NCBI RefSeq assembly: GCF_001021065.1 | Contig: NZ_CP011546.1 | Coordinates: forward strand, 2,232,001 to 2,296,000 | Direction: 5' to 3' | DNA from: Corynebacterium uterequi | GTDB taxonomy: Bacteria > Actinomycetota > Actinomycetes > Mycobacteriales > Mycobacteriaceae | DNA: 64,000 nucleotides | Shown: one piece after another, positions 57,374 to 64,000 of the stretch | How positions within the stretch are numbered: position 1 is the first letter of the stretch | Layout of the letters: the number at the start of each line of letters is the position of its first letter | Program-made: the position numbers and the translations under genes | Notes under the pieces: model-generated | The model's database searches: none | What the model was told of the DNA's origin: nothing | What the model saw: only the letters and a program-made list of their open reading frames with translations

Positions 57374-58273
57374 ATGGCGCAGGAGAAGGCCAACTACAGC
57401 ATCTGCCGCATGGCCAGGCTTTTGCAGGTCTCCCGCTCGGGCTACTACAAGTGGGCGAGCCAGCAAAGGCTCAAAGCTGCCGGTGATGACCCTCGTGACA
57501 TGCAGCGCGCCGCGCTTGATGCCAGCGTGCTGAGGTCCTGGACCCAGTCCCACCAGACCTACGGAGCACCGCGGATCACCGCTGATCTACGTGGCATGGG
57601 CCTGGTGGTGGATAAGAAAACGGTAGCCAAGTCGATGCGCAGGCTGGGCATTGAAGGCATCTCACCGCGATCGTGGACTCCGGCTCGGCGAGTACCCGGT
57701 GTAGCACGGCACCAGATCCCAGATCGGGTGGAACGAGTCTTTGACACCGGGGAACTGAATAAGGTGTGGATCTCCGATATCACGTATCTGCGTACCGGGG
57801 AGGGTTGGCTGTATCTGTGTGCGGTCCGTGATGGGTGTTCTCGCCGGGTCTTAGGGTGGGCGATGGACGCGCACCAGAGCACTGACCTGGTGGAACGGGC
57901 CCTTCGGATGGCGCACACCTTGCGTGGCGAGGTGGCTGAGGGTGTGGTGTTTCACGCTGATCGTGGCACGCAGTTCACCAGTGATCAGCTGTACCGTGTG
58001 TGCCAGGAACTCGGGATCGCTCAGTCGGTGGGACGTACTGGGGTGTGTTTTGATAACGCGATGGCTGAATCGTTTTGGGCGACGCTAAAAACGGAGTTCT
58101 ACCAGCGGCGACGGTGGCGTACCCGGGATCAAGCTCGTCGTGCGGTGGCGGGTTGGATCGAGGGGTTTTACAACCGGCAACGGCGTCATTCGTCGTTGGG
58201 TGGTCTCCCACCTGTCAGTTTCGAAAATAATTACCACTTGGAGAAGGAGTCGGCCTCAGGCCGCGCTGCTTAA
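57374..58273 (+). CDS. IS3-family transposase OrfB
   Basis: The catalytic part (299 residues from the ATG). The DDE triad is visible in VWISDITYLRTGEGW, FHADRGTQFTSDQL and FDNAMAESFWATLKTE. The frame is open upstream through TKVERFQLMAQE, consistent with production as an OrfAB fusion after -1 frameshifting. It appears intact. Confidence 0.93.
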   Translation: MAQEKANYSICRMARLLQVSRSGYYKWASQQRLKAAGDDPRDMQRAALDASVLRSWTQSHQTYGAPRITADLRGMGLVVDKKTVAKSMRRLGIEGISPRSWTPARRVPGVARHQIPDRVERVFDTGELNKVWISDITYLRTGEGWLYLCAVRDGCSRRVLGWAMDAHQSTDLVERALRMAHTLRGEVAEGVVFHADRGTQFTSDQLYRVCQELGIAQSVGRTGVCFDNAMAESFWATLKTEFYQRRRWRTRDQARRAVAGWIEGFYNRQRRHSSLGGLPPVSFENNYHLEKESASGRAA

Positions 58274-58304
58274 TCGAACTGTCCACGATTTGCGGGCAAC
58301 CCCA

Positions 58305-58309
58305 TAGGC
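58305..58309. repeat. Target-site duplication, right copy
   Basis: TAGGC following the IS right end; equal to 56983-56987. Confidence 0.85.
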
Positions 58310-59809
58310 TTCGTCGTCAGCCTTGGTTTTGCCCGAGGAGTCCTTGAACGTCACTTGCGCAGCTTTGCCCCTGCCACGTTTCATCTGCGCGAAATACCCT
58401 GAACGTGCCTCCACCGGGTCAGCAGGCAAGAACGCGTGCGAGGCAGAGTTCTTGGCCCGTTCTTCCTGGTAGACCGCATCGAACCAAGAGGCGAAATCAC
58501 CGTTGGCGTCGAGGTTGTTGATGCCCTCACCGAGGTAGGAGGCGACCTTGTCGATGAAGAACAGCGACAGCACTTTGATACCGTGCTCGTGAACCTGGGT
58601 CTCCTTGCGGATGTGCTCACGGATGGTTTCGCGGATCATCTCCCGGAACACAGCGTCCTGGTTATCGCCAATCGCCTCACCCACCCGCAGATATCCGTGG
58701 TTGGTCAGCTCGATCTGCTCAGGGAGCACGCTGATCTCGTTGATCCGCCAGTTGCCCTCATAGGCCGGGTTACCACCCGACAGCCGTTCCAGATCCGCAC
58801 CTTGGGTGACGTTGACCTTCCTTTTGGCATACGAGCCGTCTTTCTTACGGCAGATCAGCTCTAGGCTTGCTTTGAAACTCGGGTCTCGCTTGACCTCAAG
58901 CAGCTTCACATACGGTTTCGCCGCGCTGCCTATCTCCAGGGCGTCGGAGACGACGATCTTCTTTACCAACTCCAGCCGGTGAGCATCGAGTGGATCGAGC
59001 CGGTACACCACGTTACGAGTGGTCCGGTGAGTTGCCGAGTAGCGCAGTGCGCACAGCGGGTTCAGATCAGCGACGGCGGACTGGGAGAGCTGGGACTCCA
59101 TGTTCTGCGGCTCGTCCATGATCACGATCGGCCGCGTCGCCTGCAGATAATCCAGTGGCCGCAGTCCTGAGAGCTTGTCTCTGGTCTGGTGGATGATGCG
59201 GGTGTTTTTGTCGCCCTTGATCGAGTCGATCGTCATCACCATAAACTGCAAAGAGGTAGCCGTGGCAAAGTCACGGACTTGCTCGGCACGGTCGCCCGAG
59301 TAGACAGTCACGTCCATATTGATCTGCGGGTAGAGGTGGCGGAAATGTTCGTGCATCAACTGGATGCTCGTCTTCACCCCCTCCCGGATCGCGACCGACG
59401 GCACCAAGATGATGAACTTGTTGAACCGGTACTTGCTCGCGAGTTCGAACGCCGTCCGCAAATACACGTACGTCTTGCCGGTACCGGTCTCCATCTCAAT
59501 ATCGAACTGGAGCCCATCCACCAGGGTGTCGTTAACCTCTAAACCGTTGCGGTCTTGCACCCGGCGTAGGTTCGCGGCAATCGTCTCCTCATCTAGGACA
59601 AGGTTGTTACCGTAGGCACCGATCTCGACGGACAGGTCGAGCGCGTCTGGCGCTAGGCCAGAGATGTCGAGCGCCGGGTTTGGCGAGCAGTCTTCCAGCT
59701 TGGTGACGAGCTGGTCGGCATCGGCAGGCTGCCCGTTGAACAGATCCGTGACAGCCTCGATGGCGCTGGTCTGGTAGGGCTGCCGGGGATCAAACTGAAA
59801 GCGCATCAC
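58305..59809 (-). pseudogene. Type III restriction enzyme Res, N-terminal fragment (cut off by IS)
   Basis: Holds the ATP-binding half of Res: Walker A ETGTGKTYVYLRTAFEL, IILVPSVAIREGVK and the DEAD-type box VIMDEPQNMESQ. The frame runs through DDEAY into the IS end and stops after 14 foreign residues (VARKSWTVRLSSAA, stop at 58256). The ATG at 59809 follows the mod stop by 12 bases. The system cannot cleave DNA as it stands unless the fragments cooperate, which is unlikely. Confidence 0.9.
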
Positions 59810-59821
59810 TTAGTCCTCGCC

Positions 59822-61706
59822 CTACGCCGTCCACAGATCAACATTGCGGGTGCGGCACTCCTGCACAAGGTTCGTCTTCAACTCATCATTGCCCTTGAAT
59901 GCATCCTCCAGGATCACGAGCCGCTCAGGCTCCTTTGCGACCATCGCACGCAACTGATCCAGAGTCGGAGTCATATGCTCATCAAGGTAGGCCAATACGA
60001 GCCCATCAGCCACACTGAAAGCCTCGAGACCCTCGACGTTGATCGTCTCGATCTTCTCCGACAACGAGAAGCCGAGTTTCAATAACACCTCAGTCAGCAG
60101 CGCCTCGGGGCGAGCACGATCATCGGCAGAGTCCGAGAGATCGGAGAACAAACCAACCAGCTCATCCTCGGACAGACTCGAGTCAGCCTTCCACTTCGCA
60201 AAATTCGTATCCACCAGCTTGTACGCCCGGAAGCCCACATCTAGGTCTTTGCACCCATCGAGCTTGCCGGACTCTTCCTCAAATATCTTCGCTCCGGCTC
60301 GGCGAATACGCTCGCGAGTAATCTGCGAAATCGTCTCGTATCCAGCCTTACGCGCCTCAGACTTCTCACCCGTAGGCTCAGGGAGCTGAACCGAAATACA
60401 CCTGCGGCTCCCACCATCCTCGACATTCAGCTGCATCACCGCATGAGCAGTAGTTCCTGAGCCAGCAAAGAAATCGAGAACATAATCATTACTTGAAACC
60501 GCCGATAGCTGAAGCAATTGAGTGATGAGATCAACTGGTTTTGGATTCTCAAAGATCACATTATCGCCAAAAATTGCCTTGATCTCGTCGGTCCCTCTGG
60601 TTGATGGTATATCGAGGAAACTACCCGCATTTGAAGTATCTTTCGCAAATTCTCGCTGATCTATTTTGAGACCTTGCTTAGATTCGCGAACCCTGAAGTC
60701 GCCTCGACTCAACCGTTCTCGCGTAGTTTCGATACCATTTTCCCAGAATCCATCAACGCCATTTGCATCCTTGGGGTAAATAGGAGACGATCCTGGCGTT
60801 TCTTCCAATGACAGGTCCCCATCCTCCCCTAACCAAAAGGCAAAGTGCTGATTCGGGCGGAATTCACGTTGCCATTGGCCACCTGATTTCCTGAAGTCAC
60901 GCCAATTCTCTTTTCCTGAATCTTCGTTAGGAGGCCCAGACAACTCAACCAGTCCACCATTTTTTGCGTACAGTAGAACATATTCGACCTGTTTGATAAT
61001 TGCGTTTCTCGCAACCTGCCCCCCTGTGCCTCGCTTTTTCCAACCTAGCACAGCCACTCTGTTTTTTTCGCCGAATATCTCGTCCGCAATCTGTATTAAG
61101 TTCTGGATCTCTGCGTCGCCAATAGAAATCGCAATGGATCCATTTGCCGTTAAAAGATTCCGCGCGAGTTTGAGGCGCGGGTACATCATGCTGAGCCAAT
61201 TGGAGTGGAAGCGGCCACTCGTCTCCGTATTCGACGATAGCTTACCCCCCCCCCGTTGCTTGTCCGGAAAATTCAAGGTAAGAGCCAATCGAGTCTTTAT
61301 AGTCGTCACTATAAACGAAATCTTTACCCGTGTTGTACGGCGGGTCGATGTAGATCATCTTGATCTTGCCGTAGTAGTGCTTCTGCAGGGTCTTGAGCAC
61401 TTCGAGGTTGTCTCCCTCGATGAAGACGTTCTGGGTGGTGTCCCAGTTGACCGAGTTCTCCTTGTCCGGCATCAAAGTTGCGGTGGTTGGTGTTTGGGCG
61501 GCGCGAATTGCTTCGCGCTTGCCTGGCCACGTCAGACCGAATCGCTCGCGGCCGTCCTCGACGTCGATGTCGAGGATCGTCTTGAGCGTGTCGAGATTTA
61601 TCTTGCCGTCGGCTACGACCTCGGGGAAGAGCTCGGCAATCTTCGCTGCCGCTTCAGTGGTGTAATCCGGCGTTTTACCTGGTACTTCGTTGTATTCTTC
61701 GGTCAT
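59822..61706 (-). CDS. Type III DNA methyltransferase Mod, frame-split at a poly-G tract (phase-variable)
   Basis: Beta-class N6-adenine methyltransferase and specificity subunit. The N-terminal part (61706 to 61242, 154 residues) has the catalytic DPPYNTGKDFVY and stops in TAA right after ten G. The C-terminal part, one frame off (reading from about 61254 to 59822), continues with KLSSNTETSGRFHSNWL, the recognition region and the AdoMet-binding DYVLDFFAGSGTTAHA. With nine (or twelve) G the two frames fuse into one Mod (627 residues for nine G) of typical length. As sequenced the gene is in the OFF state. The mid-part (60450-61200) is poorer in G+C. First gene of the mod-res-helicase operon. 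Confidence 0.92.
61245..61254. repeat. Ten-base homopolymer (G10 on the mod strand)
   Basis: An uninterrupted run of ten C on the plus strand, in codons of the Mod motif region. G9 or G12 restores the full frame; G10 leads to TAA at 61242-61244. Tracts of this length are prone to slipped-strand mispairing. Confidence 0.95.
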
Positions 61707-61983
61707 TGCCTGCTCCGTAGAAGTTCATAGAGGTGGTAGTGCGCAGTGCTGCTGCGGTTGGGAGTAGACCGCCACCCGGCTCCGTGGCCGCGCCAGGAGG
61801 CTTCATCCTCCTAGCCTGCTTTCAGCATGATAACCAGCCTAAGTAAGCTGGCCGTCCATCGCACGGAGTTCTTGAGTCCATGTGTTCCCTAACCGGTCCT
61901 GCCGCAAATGCCGCCCCTTCCCGTCGTCCCGCGAGGAAGCCAGCCGCCACCCACGCCACCTCCCCATTGACTACCCTGGCTGC

Positions 61984-62472
61984 ATGATTACCACCCCTCG
62001 CCTGACGCTTCGCCGCTGGGAGGCCAGCGACGCCCCCGCTCTCTACCGGCTGGCGAGCGATCCCCTCGTCACGCGGTGGCTGACCTGGCCAACGCACACC
62101 AGCGTCGAAGACAGCGCCTACGCCCTCGAGCACGCCCTCACCGGCCCCGAGGCCTACGCGGTGGTGTGGCAAGACCAGCTCATAGGCTCCATCGAGCTCA
62201 AACTCGGCAATCCCATTCCGGAGCTGGGCTATTGGCTGGGCCGGGAGTTCTGGGGTCGCGGCTTCGCCACCGAGGCCGGCCACGCCTTGTGCGAGCGCGC
62301 ATTCACCGAGCTGGGCTACCCCGAGCTGCTGGGCAGGTATTTCGAGGGCAATGACGCCTCGAAAAACGTGTTGACCAAGCTGGGCTTCGTGGCGACGGGA
62401 GTCTCCGCGCCCTACGAGCTGCCCGACCGGGGTGAGGTCCGCACGATCCACGAGATGCTGCTTCGCCCCTAG
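61984..62472 (+). CDS. GNAT-family N-acetyltransferase (RimJ/RimL type)
   Basis: A 162-residue GNAT enzyme. It begins [19 protein letters not shown] and has the [20 protein letters not shown] acetyl-CoA loop and [18 protein letters not shown] C-terminal motif ([17 protein letters not shown]). These acetylate protein N-termini or small amines; the substrate is unknown. The ATG at 61984 has a TTGACT/TACCCT pair just upstream and is probably leaderless; the longer in-frame start at 61882 lacks homology. Confidence 0.9.
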   Translation: MITTPRLTLRRWEASDAPALYRLASDPLVTRWLTWPTHTSVEDSAYALEHALTGPEAYAVVWQDQLIGSIELKLGNPIPELGYWLGREFWGRGFATEAGHALCERAFTELGYPELLGRYFEGNDASKNVLTKLGFVATGVSAPYELPDRGEVRTIHEMLLRP

Positions 62473-62562
62473 CTCGCACGGCCTCGCTTTTCCTCTTCTG
62501 GTGCGCCGTGGCTTATCGTTTCTCTTTCCACAACTGCTAAACGATGAATCCCAAGGAGCGCC

Positions 62563-64000
62563 ATGGCAGCATCCGTGCGTCCCCTGTCGGGGCCGAAGTA
62601 CGACGATGACATGCGCCCCGACGAGCGCAATTCTCGCGACCGCCTGGGCTCGGATGCCCACAACGGCGTCGTGGCGTCCTTCCGCCAGGCGTGTGCGTCG
62701 CCGAAGCGTCTGCGCATGGAGGTGCTCGGCGGCCTCGTCGTCGCGCTCGCTCTTATTCCCGAGGCGATTTCCTTTTCCATCTTGGCCGGCGTCGATCCGT
62801 CGGTGGGGCTGTTCACCTCGGTGATTATGGCCATCGTCATCGCGTTCACGGGCGGGCGCCCGGCGATGATTAGCGCCGCCACGGGCGCCGTCGCGCTCGT
62901 CGTGGCACCCGTGGCCCGCGATTATGGCCTCGACTATCTCGTGGCCACGGTGCTGCTCGGCGGGGCGATGCAGATCGTGCTGGCGATCGTCGGCGTGGCC
63001 AAGCTCATGCGGTTCGTCCCGCGCTCGGTGATGATCGGCTTCGTCAACGCCCTCGGTGTCATGCTGTTCACCGCGCAGCTGCCGCACCTCATCGGCGTGC
63101 CGTGGCTGGTCTATCCCCTGTTCGCGCTGGGGTTGGCGATCATGATCGTCGGCCCGAAGCTCACGAAGGCGATCCCCGCGCCGCTCATCACGATTGTCCT
63201 TCTCAGCGCCCTCACCATGGCCGCTGGCCTGCGGATCCCCACCGTCGCCGATATGGGCGCCTTGCCGACGTCGCTGCCGTCGCTGTTTGTCCCCGACGTG
63301 CCACTGACTATGGAGACGCTCACGATCATCGCCCCATACTCCCTGGCGCTGGCGATCGTCGGGCTCATGGAGTCGCTCATGACGGCCAAGCTCGTCGACG
63401 GCCTCACCGACCAGCACTCGGACAAGACCCGCGAGAGCTGGGGCCAGGGCGTGGCGAATATCGCCTCCGGGCTGTTCGGCGGCATGGGTGGCTGCGCCAT
63501 GATCGGCCAGACGATGATTAACACCCGCGAGTCCGGCGCCAGGACCCGCCTGTCTACCCTGCTGGCTGGTGTGTTCCTGCTCGGGCTGTTGCTGCTGCTC
63601 GGGGACCTGGTGGGCCAGATCCCCATGGCGGCGCTGGCGGCGATTATGGTGATGGTCGCCTACGGCACCGTCAACTGGCACTCGGTTCACCCGCGAACCT
63701 TGAAGCTCATGCCGCTGAGTGAGACGATCGTCATGGCGGTGACGGTGGTCGCCACGCTCGCCACCCACAACCTGGCGGTCGGGGTGGTGCTCGGCGTGGT
63801 GGCGGCGATGATTAGCTTCGCCCGGCGCGTGGCCCACATCGTCACGGTGGAGAAGGTCGAGGAACTCGGCGCCGACGACGACACCCGCACCTACCGCGTG
63901 CGGGGCCAGCTGTTCTTCGCGTCGTCGAATGACCTGGTCTATAGCTTCGACTACACCGACCCCGCCCCGCGCATCCGCATCGACATGTCGCAGGCGGAGG
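62563..64000 (+). CDS. SulP-family inorganic anion transporter (3' end outside window)
   Basis: At least 479 residues remain open to the window edge. The ATG has AAGGAG four bases upstream. After a hydrophilic N-terminus, the SulP/SLC26 core begins [23 protein letters not shown], with [20 protein letters not shown] and about ten to twelve helices; the [23 protein letters not shown] segment is characteristic. At the right edge a STAS domain starts ([20 protein letters not shown]). It imports sulfate, bicarbonate or another anion; specificity is not evident. Confidence 0.93.
   Translation, partial: MAASVRPLSGPKYDDDMRPDERNSRDRLGSDAHNGVVASFRQACASPKRLRMEVLGGLVVALALIPEAISFSILAGVDPSVGLFTSVIMAIVIAFTGGRPAMISAATGAVALVVAPVARDYGLDYLVATVLLGGAMQIVLAIVGVAKLMRFVPRSVMIGFVNALGVMLFTAQLPHLIGVPWLVYPLFALGLAIMIVGPKLTKAIPAPLITIVLLSALTMAAGLRIPTVADMGALPTSLPSLFVPDVPLTMETLTIIAPYSLALAIVGLMESLMTAKLVDGLTDQHSDKTRESWGQGVANIASGLFGGMGGCAMIGQTMINTRESGARTRLSTLLAGVFLLGLLLLLGDLVGQIPMAALAAIMVMVAYGTVNWHSVHPRTLKLMPLSETIVMAVTVVATLATHNLAVGVVLGVVAAMISFARRVAHIVTVEKVEELGADDDTRTYRVRGQLFFASSNDLVYSFDYTDPAPRIRIDMSQAE

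Larger units (their letters stand above)
56988..58304 (+). mobile_element. Complete IS3-family insertion sequence (1317 bp)
   Basis: Ends are TGGGGTTACCC at the left and GGGCAACCCCA at the right: imperfect terminal inverted repeats of about 25 bases with TG...CA tips. The flanking 5-bp TAGGC is duplicated. Inside are orfA and orfB in the usual overlapping frames. The element is intact and inserted in res in the opposite direction. Confidence 0.92.

Overview
The window is a 64-kb piece of a high-GC Corynebacterium chromosome. The identification rests on gene content: a mycolic-acid condensation cluster (accD3-pks13-fadD32), secreted mycolyltransferases including one with a C-terminal LGFP-repeat region, decaprenyl-phosphoribose and galactan genes (ubiA, PAP2, glfT2, glf), a serS-farR pair in the C. 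glutamicum arrangement, and actinobacterial septum-formation and DUF3054 proteins. No rRNA, tRNA or CRISPR array was found. The species cannot be named from the sequence alone.

Layout. 1-850: end of a membrane protein and a DUF3054 gene. 881-24119: envelope biogenesis cluster, nearly all on the minus strand: AccD3 makes carboxylated acyl-CoA, FadD32 activates the meromycolate, Pks13 condenses them, a cutinase-like protein and a DUF732 lipoprotein follow, two mycolyltransferases load mycolates onto trehalose or arabinogalactan, UbiA/PAP2 make decaprenyl-phosphoribose, Glf makes UDP-galactofuranose and GlfT2 polymerises the galactan. Two proteins with a low-molecular-weight-phosphatase fold but no catalytic cysteine flank a second PAP2 protein. 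A PGRP-type amidase closes the block. 24124-31419: housekeeping genes (Cof HAD hydrolase, an acyltransferase with a HAD-like tail, serS, farR, septum formation, metallopeptidase, secreted hydrolase).

31420-36286: an accessory island with a phage MuF-type protein carrying a papain-like toxin tip, three tandem copies of an 80-residue putative immunity gene separated by decayed toxin 3' ends, and 38-bp palindrome-containing repeats. 36287-45541: a divergent 'choice-of-anchor M' surface-protein/metal ABC transporter locus with a Zur-like box in the divergent promoter. 45542-46725: IS remnant and palindromic repeats.

46726-52528: a 36-aa membrane peptide, histidine phosphatase, pheA, an MFS exporter and a sugar ABC transporter. 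52656-61706: a Type III restriction-modification operon (mod-res-SNF2 helicase). The mod gene is split by a 10-G homopolymer (currently out of frame, predicted in frame at 9 or 12 G), and res is interrupted by a complete 1317-bp IS3-family element with a 5-bp target duplication. This makes it a candidate phase-variable methyltransferase system whose nuclease has been disabled. 61984-64000: a GNAT acetyltransferase and the start of a SulP transporter.

Most interesting: the phase-variable mod with its IS-broken res, the MuF toxin/immunity cassette array, the Zur-boxed anchored-repeat transporter, the cysteine-less phosphatase pair, and OmpR-type direct-repeat boxes near the envelope genes.
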